DNA of 64,000 nucleotides from Mesorhizobium silamurunense (GCF_014843825.1 NZ_JHQR01000216.1:1-64000), one strand, 5' to 3'; positions 54,041 to 63,692 are shown, numbered from the stretch's first letter. Notes: generated by a model from the letters alone, not told the origin. Made by a program: numbers and translations.

Positions 54041-54198
54041 GGCGGCATCCGTTTTTCGTCAGGGAACCGAGAAGGTGGATATTCTGGCAAGCCCGCATGA
54101 GCGAAGCGGAACGATCCGTCGTTTTACAGCTATGCGCATTCGTACCGCACCCATCGGCAGATGCGGGCGGCGAAACCGTCCGCATCTGCTCGAAACGC

Positions 54199-55470
54199 CT
54201 ATTTCCAGGCCGGCAGTGGGTAAATGTAGTCGGCTGCCGCAGCCTCCTTCGGCCCGACCGCAACGGTCTTGCCGCCCTGGATCTGGACCAGGACCGGCAC
54301 GGGCTGGATGTTGTCGTGGTAGTGCGGGCCGTCCTTCTCGAACTTGATCGGCCCGTAGAAGGTCTGGATGTCGGTTTCAGCGATGGCATCCTTCAGCGCC
54401 ACTCGGTTCTCCGGCGTCAGCGCGGGCTTCTTGCCGAGGCGCTTCAGCGCATCGCCCAGCACCAGACCGCTGGCCGCGCAGGCGGCGGCCGTATAGTCTG
54501 GCTCCCCTCCCAGTTTCTTCTGCGCCATCTGGGCGAAGTCCTTGGCCGTGCCGAATACGTCGTCCTTGTAGGACACGGTAGGCAGCCATACCACTACGCC
54601 CGTCGTGCCGTCGGCGTCGGCGCCGAGCGCCTGCGCGAAGGCGGGATTGGTGATACCGTAGTGCATGATCAGCGCCTTCGGCCGGTAATTCAGCGACTTC
54701 GAAGTCTTGACCACGTTGAGCAGTACCTCCTCATGGCCGCCGACCGCGATGACGTCGGGATTGAGCGCGGCGATCTTGGAGATGACCGGCGTGAGATCCC
54801 CTTCCGGCGGCACCAGCTCGTAGGTGACCACTTCGAGGCCGGCGGCCTTGGCGCCGTCGCGAAAACCTTCGCCCGTCTCCTTCGAGAACGGCTCGTTGAC
54901 GCTGATCACAGCCACGGTCTTCGCGGCGGGTTTGGAAAGCTTCGCCAGCACACCGAGCGACAGGCCCGAAGTTGTATCGACCGCCGGGATAATGCCGAAA
55001 TTGAACTCAGGCTTCGCCTTCCAAACATTGGGCGATTCCGCCGAACCGGAGATCATCGGCACCTGGTACTTTTGACAGATCGGCTGTACGGCAATGGTCG
55101 AGCCGCTGGTGTAGGGACCGAACAGCACGTCGACCCCGTTTTGCACGATCAGCCGCTCGGCGGCGTCTGCACCCGTCGCCGGGCTGCTCTGGTCGTCGCC
55201 GTAGAACATCTCGACCTTGAAGCGGTCACCAGCTACCTCCACCCCGCCCTTGGCGTTGATCGCATCCGCCCAAAGATCATAGCCCTGTTTGGTCAGGTTG
55301 CCGCCAAGAATGTTCTCGCCCGAGAGCGAGGTGATCACGCCCGCCTTGAAGGTCGCTGCTTGGGCGCGCGCCGTTCGCACGAATGGCGTGCCCAATGCAC
55401 TGGCCGTGATGGCCATGGCGCTGCCGCCAAGGAACCGACGGCGCGAGAAAGAACGGTCGATTGGAGCCAT
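54199..55470 (-). CDS. Periplasmic amino-acid/amide binding protein, second Liv operon (Tat signal)
   Basis: A 423-residue type I periplasmic binding protein. Unlike the first operon's Sec-exported protein it has a Tat signal (FSRRRFLGGSAMAITASALG, cut near ARA). The domain is Peripla_BP_5/6: VITSLSGENILGGNLTKQGY and GGHEEVLLNVVKTSKSL. ATG 55470 was chosen for this signal. Being next to SSADH and the GABA/polyamine-type genes, its ligand may be a related amine or amino acid (inference). Confidence 0.92.
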   Translation of the reverse strand: MAPIDRSFSRRRFLGGSAMAITASALGTPFVRTARAQAATFKAGVITSLSGENILGGNLTKQGYDLWADAINAKGGVEVAGDRFKVEMFYGDDQSSPATGADAAERLIVQNGVDVLFGPYTSGSTIAVQPICQKYQVPMISGSAESPNVWKAKPEFNFGIIPAVDTTSGLSLGVLAKLSKPAAKTVAVISVNEPFSKETGEGFRDGAKAAGLEVVTYELVPPEGDLTPVISKIAALNPDVIAVGGHEEVLLNVVKTSKSLNYRPKALIMHYGITNPAFAQALGADADGTTGVVVWLPTVSYKDDVFGTAKDFAQMAQKKLGGEPDYTAAACAASGLVLGDALKRLGKKPALTPENRVALKDAIAETDIQTFYGPIKFEKDGPHYHDNIQPVPVLVQIQGGKTVAVGPKEAAAADYIYPLPAWK

Positions 55471-55939
55471 TTTGTAAATCCTCCCTTGCTTGTCATGGCG
55501 GTGAAGCCGTTTCCGATAACTTCCCACCGGTACTCCGATTGGAAAACCGGTGGCACTTTCGTTTACTTCGTCATGGGCAGCGCCCGTTCGCTCAGTGTCG
55601 ACGCCGGTTTCAAATCAAGACGACACTGCTCATCGGACAATCTCGTAACCAGCTGGAATTCCACTCGCTTTTATGCATACGAGATCGATTTGACGTACAC
55701 GGACTCCAGCCAAACACGCTGAACGCCCAACACCTACCTCGATCGCCCACTCGCCAATCCCATATATAGTTCCCAACCTGGCAGTTCCCACGTCCCAGTC
55801 GTCGCCTGGACAATTTTCCCTCCTTGCAACTTTTCTGTCAGGCGGCGGCATTTTTGGGCCGTTTTGCTCGGAAATTTTGCCATATGTGAGCCCAGTGTCG
55901 GCCGTTTTCGATCCCGGTTGCTGGGTCTGGTCATTGTCG
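55471..55939. other. Intergenic region
   Basis: About 470 bp with mixed base composition and no supported gene. It should hold the promoter of the second Liv operon. No clear operator palindrome was found. Confidence 0.4.
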
Positions 55940-57436
55940 TTACCAGTTGGTCGCGATGTATTTTGGTTGGAGATATTCAAGCAGACCGTGATGCCCGCCC
56001 TCCCGGCCGAGCCCGCTTTGCTTCATCCCTCCGAACGGCGCTGCTGGGTCCGAGACTACGCCACGATTGATACCGACCATCCCACTTTCGATGCGTTCGG
56101 CGACGCTCAGGGCGCGCCTGAGATCACCACTGAAGACGTAGGATATGAGGCCATACTCGGTGTCGTTCGCTAGCCGTACAGCCTCGTCTTCTGTATCGAA
56201 GGGCGTGACCGCTGCGACCGGCCCAAAGATCTCTTCCTTCGCGATATCGGAATCGAGAGATACGTCAGCTAGGACTGTAGGAGGATAGAAGAAGCCCTCG
56301 CCAGACCCCGGTTTACCGCCCGTTTCGATACGCGCCCCACGGGCAACGGCATCCTTCAGCAAGCGATCGACCTTCTCCACCGCGGTCGCTGTAATGAGCG
56401 GCCCGAGCTGGGTCGTTGCTTGAAGACCCGGCCCCACTGAAAGCGACGACATTTGCTCGGTAAGCCGGCGGACAAAAGCGTCATAGATGCCGCGCTGCAC
56501 GTAGAAGCGATTCGCCGCAGTGCAGGCTTCTCCGCCGTTGCGCATCTTGGCGACCATGGCGCCGGCGACGGCATCCTCCAGATCCGCATCATCGAACACA
56601 ATGAAAGGTGCGTTGCCACCGAGTTCCATCGAACAACTGATGACCCGGTTGGCAGCCTCGCGCAGGAGGATGCGCCCAACGGCCGTCGAACCCGTGAATG
56701 ACAGTTTACGCACCCGACTGTCATGCAGCATCGCGCTCACCACAGGCCCCGCGGCCGTGGTCGTCACGATGTTGACGACACCTTCGGGCAAACCAGCTTC
56801 CATGAGGATCGCGCCGATCGCCAACGCGGTCAGCGGGGTCTCAGCCGCCGGCTTTAGTACGCACGTGCAACCCGCCGCGAGCGCCGGCGCGATCTTGCGG
56901 GTCGCCATGGCAGCGGGGAAATTCCAGGGCGTGACGAGAACGGCAATGCCAATCGGCTGGTATTGAACCAGGATTCGATTTGCGCCGCCCGGCGCATAGC
57001 CTATGTCGCCGAGAGTGCGCACCCCTTCCTCAGCGTACCAACGGAAAAACTCTGCGGCATAGGTTACCTCCGCGCGAGCGTCCGGGAGCGCCTTCCCGTT
57101 CTCCAGAGATATCAGTTGCGCTAGCCATTCGGCACGATCGAGCATGAGCTGATGGCAGCGCATCAGGATGTCCGATCGCCGGCGTGAGGGTGTTTGCCTC
57201 CACATCGTCGCAGAGGCCTCCGCAGCATCGATCGCCCGGATTCCGTCGGTGACGGCGCCGTCTGCGACAGACGCAATCGTGCGCCCATTGGATGGATCGG
57301 CGACATCAAACCGATTGCTGCCGGTTGCCCTTGTCCATTGGCCGCCCACCAGCAGCTCTACAGGAGCGCCTGCAATGATAGCCGCAGCATCCGCGCGAAA
57401 AGGTTCGATATCCCTTGCTGGCTGAGTCACACTCAT
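55940..57436 (-). CDS. gabD: Succinate-semialdehyde dehydrogenase (NAD(P)+) family
   Basis: A 498-residue aldehyde dehydrogenase. Key residues are in MELGGNAPFIVFDDADLEDA (active-site Glu), GGEACTAANRFYVQ (catalytic Cys) and FTGSTAVGRILLREAA (cofactor loop). It matches the GabD/SSADH group: oxidises succinate semialdehyde from GABA or putrescine to succinate. Divergent from the GntR gene, sharing an operator-rich spacer. The related glutarate semialdehyde role cannot be excluded. Confidence 0.92.
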   Translation of the reverse strand: MSVTQPARDIEPFRADAAAIIAGAPVELLVGGQWTRATGSNRFDVADPSNGRTIASVADGAVTDGIRAIDAAEASATMWRQTPSRRRSDILMRCHQLMLDRAEWLAQLISLENGKALPDARAEVTYAAEFFRWYAEEGVRTLGDIGYAPGGANRILVQYQPIGIAVLVTPWNFPAAMATRKIAPALAAGCTCVLKPAAETPLTALAIGAILMEAGLPEGVVNIVTTTAAGPVVSAMLHDSRVRKLSFTGSTAVGRILLREAANRVISCSMELGGNAPFIVFDDADLEDAVAGAMVAKMRNGGEACTAANRFYVQRGIYDAFVRRLTEQMSSLSVGPGLQATTQLGPLITATAVEKVDRLLKDAVARGARIETGGKPGSGEGFFYPPTVLADVSLDSDIAKEEIFGPVAAVTPFDTEDEAVRLANDTEYGLISYVFSGDLRRALSVAERIESGMVGINRGVVSDPAAPFGGMKQSGLGREGGHHGLLEYLQPKYIATNW

Positions 57437-57574
57437 CCTCTCGCGGCTTTAGAAAACCCGTGCAACCAATCTGTGGATTGCTGGGACCAATATGAAATTG
57501 GTATTGAAACCGGTGTCAAGATAGATCAAATTGGTTTCGGAGAAATTTGCCGATTCGTTTCTGGAGTGGGCCGT
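57437..57574. promoter_or_regulatory. SSADH/GntR divergent operator region
   Basis: Contains the 6-5-6 palindrome ACCAATATGAAATTGGT (57486-57502), a flanking half box CCAAT near 57466 and GATCAAATTGGT ending at 57535. Closely matching boxes recur at 63515-63594, upstream of the ABC transporter. Probable binding sites of the adjacent GntR protein. Confidence 0.7.
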
Positions 57575-58249
57575 ATGACGGTCGTTCTGAGGGATTTCAT
57601 TGAGGCGGAAGGATTGCAGCCAGGCGACCGGCTGCCACCTGAGCGCGATCTAGCGGTCAAGCTCGGGTTGCCGCGCACGGCCCTGCGGCGCATGCTGGCC
57701 GAGATGGAGCAAGAGGGGCGCCTTCTTCGTCATGTGGGGCGTGGCACTTTCGTCGCCGAGCGCGGCGCAACTGCAAGCACTCCGTACCGCGCACAGAATG
57801 CCTCCCGGAAGGAACTGTGGACTTATCCCGCTGAGGTCTTCGAAGCACGATTAATCATCGAGCCGAAGGTGGCCTCGCTCGCGGCGTTGCGGGCGACGCC
57901 CTACGAAACCGAAGAGATGCAGAAGGTCATCCAGCATGGCAGTACCGCCGCGACGCTGGCGGAGTTCGAGCGCTGGGACGCCGCGTTCCATCAATTAGTT
58001 GTGGCGGCGGCCCGCAACGGATTGCTGGCCTCGCTCTACGAAGGTATTCACTCGCTTCGGGCGGGGCGGCTTTGGGGACGCATGAAAGAGCAGTCTCTGA
58101 CGAAAGAGCGTATGCAGGAGTATACGGCTCATCATCGCGCGATCTTGCAGGCGATCATTGACCGGGATGGTGGGCAGGCCGAACAAAGAATGCATAACCA
58201 TATCTTGACCGCGAGAGCCAATATTCTCGGATCAGAGACAATGGCCTAA
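57575..58249 (+). CDS. GntR-family (FadR subfamily) regulator
   Basis: A 224-residue regulator. The winged HTH is LQPGDRLPPERDLAVKLGLP then RTALRRMLAEMEQEGRLLR, followed by an all-helical FCD domain (FDAAFHQLVVAAARNG-like). ATG 57575 gives a slightly short N-terminus: in the equivalent frame upstream a TAG at about 57519 blocks a longer start. Binds the palindromes in the spacer (inference) and likely represses gabD until its metabolite arrives. Confidence 0.88.
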   Translation: MTVVLRDFIEAEGLQPGDRLPPERDLAVKLGLPRTALRRMLAEMEQEGRLLRHVGRGTFVAERGATASTPYRAQNASRKELWTYPAEVFEARLIIEPKVASLAALRATPYETEEMQKVIQHGSTAATLAEFERWDAAFHQLVVAAARNGLLASLYEGIHSLRAGRLWGRMKEQSLTKERMQEYTAHHRAILQAIIDRDGGQAEQRMHNHILTARANILGSETMA

Positions 58250-58453
58250 GAAGATATGGCCAACAATACTATCAGACTGCCGTACACTTTCGAGCGGGAT
58301 GGCAGTCTTCTATTCAAGGCGGAGCACCTGACACTCTTTAACATACCCGCAGCGCGCGGATTGTCCGCCCGTCAGTCCTGGAGAAATGAGTGTCAGGCAG
58401 ATGCAATGCAAAAGGTTGCGGCGATGTGCACCCGGGCCTGCCCGCAAGCAAGG

Positions 58454-59785
58454 TCATGGCCGCTTTCCTTCGGGCTGCCGGCGGCGCATGGCACGCTTAT
58501 CCCGCCATTCATAAAGGGAATAGACAAGCGGGATGAACCACGGCTTGCCGCGGTAGAATGGTATGGCCTTCGGTGCGGGGTCGAAATCGAAGGCGGACTG
58601 CGCCTTTTCGGCTTCACCGAGGATCTTGAAGGCAGCCTTCTTGCCCAGCCAGCGGGCCCAGACCACTCCGGAACCGCAGAACCCGGTGGCGTAGACCGTA
58701 TCGCCCGAGGTGAAAATCCGCGGCACCATGTCGCGATGCATGGCGACCTGGCCAAACCAACTATGCGTCAGGCCAACGCCCTCCAGCTCGGGGAAAATCC
58801 GGCCCAGTTCGCTGCGCAAATGGGTGGTCGGCGCCAGCGCGTCACCCGCCGTGGTGCCGTCCCGGCCGCCGAAGAGGATGCGCGATCCGTCCGCCGAAGG
58901 GCGATAGTAATAGCTGAGCTGGCGCATGTCGCCATACATCATGCGCTTCGGCATCAACCGGTCCATCGCGCCTTCGCCCAATGGCTCGGTAGCAATGATG
59001 CGGCTGCGCACTGGCACAATACGGCGACGCAGCCAAGGATCGAAGCCGTCCGTATAGGCATCCGTGCAGACCAGCACCTTCCTGGCGAAGACGTCGCCGC
59101 GCGACGTTCTCAAACGGACCCCGCCGGCCTCGGCGATCGTTCCCGTAACGGCTGTGTTCTCATGGATCACCGCCCCGGTTGCCGTTGCCACCCGTAGAAT
59201 ACCAGCAAGCAGCTTGGCCGGATGCAGGCCACCGGTATCCATCCGCACGAATCCACCCGTGTAGAAATCCGTCCCGATGTAGGTCGGCACGTCCAACCGG
59301 GCGACGGGATGAGCCTCGATGCCTAGCAAACGCCGCATCAGATCGGCGGAGCGGCTGAGTTCTTCGCATTCATCCGCGTTGATCGCGCCGACGAAGAGGC
59401 CGGAGAGATGGAAGTCACAGTCCACCTTCTCCTCCTTCAGAAAGGCCCAAAGGTCTTCCCGCGCGGCCTTTCCCTCCATCAGGATCTCGGTGGCGCGGGC
59501 CTCGCCGAATCTTCTGATCAACTCCTTGCGTCCGGGTCGAATGCTCCCGCTCGCCATGCCGCCGTTACGACTGGAAGCCGCCTGCCCCAGCGTCTGGCGA
59601 TCAAAAAGCTGGACACTGCGACCGGCACGAGCAAGCTCAATGGCCGCTGAAAGTCCTGCATAGCCTCCCCCAACGATCGCCACGTCGCATTTGGGGACGA
59701 CCGGGTGGACTATGGGAGGAGAGAAGGTGCAATCGTCCCACCAATAGGGCGTGGATTTGAAGGGGCCAGCGGAATCAGCGGTCAT
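58454..59785 (-). CDS. FAD-dependent amine oxidase (DAO/PuuB-like)
   Basis: A 443-residue flavoprotein. FAD fold CDVAIVGGGYAGLSAAIELA, covalent- or FAD-contact region GQAASSRNGGMASGSIRPGR, and C-terminal YATGFCGSGVVWARWLGKK. It matches gamma-glutamylputrescine oxidase (PuuB) and related amine oxidases. ATG 59785 (MTADSAGPFKSTPYWWDD) fits the family; a GTG at 59827 would add 14 residues. Neighbour of a cupin and of SSADH, which suggests polyamine or GABA catabolism; substrate unproven. Confidence 0.88.
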   Translation of the reverse strand: MTADSAGPFKSTPYWWDDCTFSPPIVHPVVPKCDVAIVGGGYAGLSAAIELARAGRSVQLFDRQTLGQAASSRNGGMASGSIRPGRKELIRRFGEARATEILMEGKAAREDLWAFLKEEKVDCDFHLSGLFVGAINADECEELSRSADLMRRLLGIEAHPVARLDVPTYIGTDFYTGGFVRMDTGGLHPAKLLAGILRVATATGAVIHENTAVTGTIAEAGGVRLRTSRGDVFARKVLVCTDAYTDGFDPWLRRRIVPVRSRIIATEPLGEGAMDRLMPKRMMYGDMRQLSYYYRPSADGSRILFGGRDGTTAGDALAPTTHLRSELGRIFPELEGVGLTHSWFGQVAMHRDMVPRIFTSGDTVYATGFCGSGVVWARWLGKKAAFKILGEAEKAQSAFDFDPAPKAIPFYRGKPWFIPLVYSLYEWRDKRAMRRRQPEGKRP

Positions 59786-59833
59786 GGGAATATACCAGCT
59801 TTTGGTCGGATAAGCGCGGGCAAGCACAACCGG

Positions 59834-60187
59834 TTAATCACGTGAGACCCAGAGTTTGCGTGTGGTTTCGATGGCGCGCCATACGCCGGTGAAACCCGGA
59901 TGCATGACGAAGGCGTCGCCAGCCGCGATGCGGCGCGGCTGGCAGCCATCCTCAATGAGTTCGGAGACACCCGAAAGGATGTAGCAGAACTCGAAAGTCT
60001 CGCCCTTAATCGAACGATAGGCGCCGGGCGTGACCTCCCAGACCCCTGCCTTCACGGCGCCGTCTGCGGTCTGGGCGATATCCCAGCTCAGAAAACGTGG
60101 ATCGCCCTCCACAAGGCGGTCGGGCAGAGGCTGCCCTTCGCGTGGGCGCGGAAGAACATTCTGGTCGATGAACGTCAACTTGGACAT
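59834..60187 (-). CDS. Small cupin-domain protein
   Basis: A 117-residue single-domain cupin (DUF861-like): VTPGAYRSIKGETFEFCYIL and SGVSELIEDGCQPRRIAAGD, with the histidine pattern GDAFVMHPGFTGVW. Often found beside PuuB-type oxidases; role unclear. It overlaps the start of the next gene by 13 bp and is probably translated with it. Confidence 0.82.
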   Translation of the reverse strand: MSKLTFIDQNVLPRPREGQPLPDRLVEGDPRFLSWDIAQTADGAVKAGVWEVTPGAYRSIKGETFEFCYILSGVSELIEDGCQPRRIAAGDAFVMHPGFTGVWRAIETTRKLWVSRD

Positions 60188-60894
60188 GGGGATGTGGCCT
60201 TTCTGCGGGTTAAACGCCGTTCGCACCAAAGTTGCCGTTCCAGAAGCTTCAAGGCGGTCAGCCCAACGACATTGAGGGTGAGGTAGAAGACGGAAGTGAT
60301 GATGAAGATGTCCATAATGGCGAAGGTTTCGCTCATCAGGCGTTTGGCCCAACCGGTGATTTCCAGCACAGCGATGGTTGAGGCGAGGCTGGATTCCTTG
60401 ACGATGATGGCAACCTCACTGCTGTAGGATGGCAGCGCTTGTCGCAAAGCCAACGGGAACTTGATCCGGCGCAAGATAATCCAAGGTGACATGCCGCAGG
60501 CTTCCGCCGCCTCGATCAGCCCGCGCGGCAGCGACAGGAAGGCGGTGCGAAAGATTTCGGCTGTGTAGGCACCGGTGTTCAACAAGACCGCGAGAATGGC
60601 TGCGTGCAAGCCGTCGCCGATAAGCCACCAAATCACCGGATTGGCGCGAAGGAACCCGACCTGCCCTAATCCGTAGTAGATCACGAATATCTGCACCAGC
60701 ATGGGCGTGCCGCGAAAGACAGCGCAATAGGCGTCGGCCGCCTTGCAAACCAAACGATTGCGCGAAGTGCGGGCGAGCGCCACCAGGATGCCGAATGGCA
60801 GTCCTAAGCCCACGCCGAATATCGAGATCAGAAGCGTGGTCTTTGCGCCGGTGAGAAGGAACGGAATCGCATAGGCAACAATGGTGAAATCCAT
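60175..60894 (-). CDS. Polar amino-acid ABC transporter permease (HisM-type)
   Basis: A 239-residue inner-membrane permease with about 5 hydrophobic segments, SIFGVGLGLPFGILVALART, and the EAA loop EAAEACGMSPWIILRRIKFP that contacts the ATPase. Downstream permease partner at 60896 is 1 bp away. Confidence 0.9.
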   Translation of the reverse strand: MDFTIVAYAIPFLLTGAKTTLLISIFGVGLGLPFGILVALARTSRNRLVCKAADAYCAVFRGTPMLVQIFVIYYGLGQVGFLRANPVIWWLIGDGLHAAILAVLLNTGAYTAEIFRTAFLSLPRGLIEAAEACGMSPWIILRRIKFPLALRQALPSYSSEVAIIVKESSLASTIAVLEITGWAKRLMSETFAIMDIFIITSVFYLTLNVVGLTALKLLERQLWCERRLTRRKATSPCPS

Positions 60895-60895
60895 T

Positions 60896-61618
60896 CTAAC
60901 CTCCGCTGAAGCCGCGATTGATATGGCGCTCAGCCAGGCCGAACAGGGTCTGGCTGACCGCTGTCATGGCGAAGAACAGCGAAGCTGCGATGCAGTAGAA
61001 GAGAAGTGGCGAGCGCGTGATGCCGGCCGCGATAGCCGCCATACGCATGAGTTCCTGCATGCCGACGATTGAAACGAGCGAGGTGTCCTTGATCGTCATC
61101 TGCCAGACATTGTTGATCCCGCCGAGAGCAAGTCTCAACGCGAGTGGCAACGTGATTCTGAAAAAGGCGACCCCTGGAGGCAACGCCAGAGATTTCGCGG
61201 CTTCAAGAAGGCCTTTGGGAACGGCTTCCAAAGCGCCGCGCATCACCTCGATCGAATAGGCGCAGGAAATGGTCGCGATGGCGAGGATGCCGATGATGGA
61301 AGGGTAGGCACTTTCAGCCACGTCTCGGTAGCCGAAGGCGACGGCTATCTTCTGCACCCAGTCGACGGAGCCGAAGAACAGGAGATAGATCACAAGAAGG
61401 CCCGGCACGCCGCGGACGACGATACTGTAGACATCGACCATCTGGGACAGCACCGGGACCCGCTGCCAGCGCGCGATGGCAAACGGGACGGCTGCGATCA
61501 ACCCGATCACCATGCCGACCAGCCCGATGCAGATCGTCACGAAGGCGCCGCGCAGCAAAGCGAGCCCCCAGCCCTGCTCCACAATCAGCGACCAGAAAGT
61601 TTCAAACATGGACGACAC
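60896..61618 (-). CDS. Polar amino-acid ABC transporter permease (HisQ-type)
   Basis: A 240-residue permease of the same family with TICIGLVGMVIGLIAAVPFA and EAA loop EAAKSLALPPGVAFFRITLP. Forms a heterodimer with the 60175 gene product. The 45-bp gap to the binding-protein gene is normal. Confidence 0.9.
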   Translation of the reverse strand: MSSMFETFWSLIVEQGWGLALLRGAFVTICIGLVGMVIGLIAAVPFAIARWQRVPVLSQMVDVYSIVVRGVPGLLVIYLLFFGSVDWVQKIAVAFGYRDVAESAYPSIIGILAIATISCAYSIEVMRGALEAVPKGLLEAAKSLALPPGVAFFRITLPLALRLALGGINNVWQMTIKDTSLVSIVGMQELMRMAAIAAGITRSPLLFYCIAASLFFAMTAVSQTLFGLAERHINRGFSGG

Positions 61619-61663
61619 CCGTCGGGCCGTCGCGGGCTGCGACGGCCGGTTGTTGCGAGACGA

Positions 61664-62482
61664 TCACTTCTTGCAGGGAATGGTGTAGTCGTCCTTGAAC
61701 CACTTGAGTGAAGACTCCTTGATCTTACCTCCGTTGATCAAGTTGCAGAGCGCGGCATCTACCTTGGCCTTGAGTTCGGCATTGCCCTTGCGCAAACCGA
61801 CGCCCATGCCGTGGCCGAGGGTTTCAGGATCGTTCATCGCCGTAATCTTCACGTCGATCTTAGTGAAGTTGGCACCGTCCGGCGTAGCGAGGAAATCCAT
61901 CCAAGTCGGGGAGTCGCCGAAAGCAGCCTCTAGACGGCCAGCGGCAAGGTCGGCGGTCTGCTGAGTGGTGGCATCATAAGTCTTGAGATCGGCGCTGGTC
62001 GCGCGCTTGCCGATGAATTTGGCGTAGGTCGTGCCTGTCACGACGCCGACGCTCTTTCCAGCGAGCGCCTTTTCGATCTCCTCGAGACTCTTGAGCCCGG
62101 CAAGGGGGGAGTCTTTGGGGACCACGAAATAGAGCGGCGTAGTGGCGTACGGGATGGAGTAGTCGATCTTCTTCTGGCGCTCGGCAGTGATGCCAAGGCC
62201 GGAAATGATCACGTCGAAGCGGTCGCTATCCATGGAGGGAACCAGCGAGTTGAAAGCCTGCACCACGAATTTGCACTTCATCTTGAGTTCGGCGCAGATA
62301 CCGTTGGCGACATCGGCGTCGAAGCCGGTGACGTTTCCGTTTGCGTCGGCCATGCTGAACAACGGCGCGTCGCCTTCCGTACCGACGCGTAGGACGCCTT
62401 CCTCGGCGCGCGCGGCTCCGGCTGCGGCGGCGAGCATGAAACCCGACAGGAAAATCGAGCGAAACGCTTGAACTGAAAGCAT
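61664..62482 (-). CDS. Periplasmic polar amino-acid binding protein (HisJ/ArtJ type)
   Basis: A 272-residue protein with signal peptide (MLSVQAFRSIFLSGFMLAAA, cut near ARAEE) and the SBP_bac_3 domain: VGTEGDAPLFSMADANGNVT, GFDADVANGICAELKMKC, GITAERQKKIDYSIPYATTP, and a C-terminal IPCKK. ATG 62482 gives the signal. Ligand not predictable beyond the polar amino acid/opine class. Confidence 0.91.
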   Translation of the reverse strand: MLSVQAFRSIFLSGFMLAAAAGAARAEEGVLRVGTEGDAPLFSMADANGNVTGFDADVANGICAELKMKCKFVVQAFNSLVPSMDSDRFDVIISGLGITAERQKKIDYSIPYATTPLYFVVPKDSPLAGLKSLEEIEKALAGKSVGVVTGTTYAKFIGKRATSADLKTYDATTQQTADLAAGRLEAAFGDSPTWMDFLATPDGANFTKIDVKITAMNDPETLGHGMGVGLRKGNAELKAKVDAALCNLINGGKIKESSLKWFKDDYTIPCKK

Positions 62483-62526
62483 GAGTGTTACCCCTTTTTT
62501 CTTTGTTCTACTGAAGAAAACCGCGT

Positions 62527-63303
62527 TCACGCGGCGGCTGGCATGACGCTGGAGAGAAACCGTTTCACCGCCTCCGAGGCGGGGTTGCGAAACAACTCTT
62601 CCGGCGCATCGTCCTGCTCAAGCATACCTTTGCGCAGGAATATCATTCGGTTCGACACGTCGCGCGCAAACCGCATTTCATGGGTGACGAGAAGGATGGT
62701 CGCACCCTCCTCGGCAAGCGTGCGGATCACCTTCAGCACCTCGCCTACCAGTTCCGGATCGAGCGCGGAGGTGGGCTCGTCAAAAAGCATGATCTTTGGT
62801 CGCATCGCCAGCACCCGCGCGATCGCAACGCGCTGCTGTTGACCGCCCGAAAGCTGACTGGGATAGCGATCGCGGAACTCGGCCATGCCCACCTTGGAAA
62901 GCGCCGAAAGCGCCATGTCCTCGGCCTCCCGCCTTCCTTTCCCGAGCACGTAGACGAGCGCCTCCGTCACGTTGCCGATCACGGTTCGGTGCGGCCAGAG
63001 ATTGAAGCTCTGGAACACCATGCCAGTCCGCTGGCGAAAGAGCCGGATCTTCGCGCGGTTGGTGATTTCGCTCTTGCCCGGTCGATTGGAGGTGATGGAG
63101 ATCGCGTCGCCCATCACCTCGATCCTCCCGGAGGTCGGAGTCTCCAGAAAATTTATGCAGCGCAACAGCGTGCTCTTTCCCGAGCCGGACGCGCCGATAA
63201 GGGATATGACCTCCCCCTCTGCCATCTGGAAAGTGACGTCGTTAAGGATCCTGACTGCGCCGAAAGCCTTGCTGAGCTCATGGACCTTTAGAACCGGGGC
63301 CAT
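62527..63303 (-). CDS. Polar amino-acid ABC transporter ATPase (HisP/GlnQ type)
   Basis: A 258-residue ATPase: Walker A GASGSGKSTLLRC, Q-loop VFQSFNLWPHRTV, signature LSGGQQQRVAIARVLAM, Walker B IMLFDEPTSALDPELVG, D-loop and H-loop LLVTHEMRFARDVS. ATG 63303 begins MAPVLKVHELSKAFG. It is the first gene of the ABC operon running to 60175; the decayed gabD/GntR duplicate with its operators lies just upstream (63440-63692). Confidence 0.94.
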   Translation of the reverse strand: MAPVLKVHELSKAFGAVRILNDVTFQMAEGEVISLIGASGSGKSTLLRCINFLETPTSGRIEVMGDAISITSNRPGKSEITNRAKIRLFRQRTGMVFQSFNLWPHRTVIGNVTEALVYVLGKGRREAEDMALSALSKVGMAEFRDRYPSQLSGGQQQRVAIARVLAMRPKIMLFDEPTSALDPELVGEVLKVIRTLAEEGATILLVTHEMRFARDVSNRMIFLRKGMLEQDDAPEELFRNPASEAVKRFLSSVMPAAA

Positions 63304-63439
63304 GTCATGGCGTGTTCGGTTCCATTCAGCTTGCATCTTCTCAACACCGGACTGGGCCCGGTTGTCCGACGTCTGCGCGAGTTCGCTGATTGCTACTTGG
63401 CAATCGCTCCCGCTGCGGTAGGTGACGCCGCCGTCTTCA

Positions 63440-63692
63440 ACGCATCGCCTCGAAACGGTTCGATATCCCTTGCTGTCAGTCACATTCATCGGCTCGCTGC
63501 CTCTAGCAATTACGCGCAACCAATCTCTTGGATTTATGAAACCAATATGAAATTGGTATCGCAACCGGTGTCAAGACAGATCAAATTGGTTGCGGAAAAA
63601 ATCTGCTTACGTCTGCGGAAGTGGCTGTATGACGGTTATTTTGAACCAGGCGACCGGCTGCCTCCCGATCGCGATCTCGCGGGCGTGGCGTA
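63440..63692. pseudogene. Decayed duplicate of the gabD 5' end and GntR 5' end
   Basis: The bases match the 57400-57660 region. On the minus strand the gabD start remains as MNVTDSKGYRTVS, corresponding to MSVTQPARDIEPF with frame damage. On the plus strand the GntR start is ATG 63547, MKLVSQPVSRQIKLVAEKI, reaching PGDRLPPDRDLAGVA then a stop at 63690. The GntR HTH core and all later parts are lost by deletion. Only the operator spacer stays nearly intact. Confidence 0.75.
63515..63594. promoter_or_regulatory. Conserved GntR operator set upstream of ABC transporter
   Basis: Repeats the 57461-57540 boxes: CCAAT near 63520, the full palindrome ACCAATATGAAATTGGT at 63541-63557, and GATCAAATTGGTTGCGG near 63578-63594. 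The stretch from the palindrome to GATCAAATTGGT differs at only a few bases from the gabD copy, while flanking coding DNA has decayed. Confidence 0.7.

Noticed and set aside
54097..55722. 541-residue plus-strand open frame
   Set aside because: Antisense of the second Liv binding protein; no motifs of its own.
58256..59197. 313-residue plus-strand open frame after the GntR gene
   Set aside because: Mostly antisense to the FAD amine oxidase; the part before 58454 has no recognisable domain.
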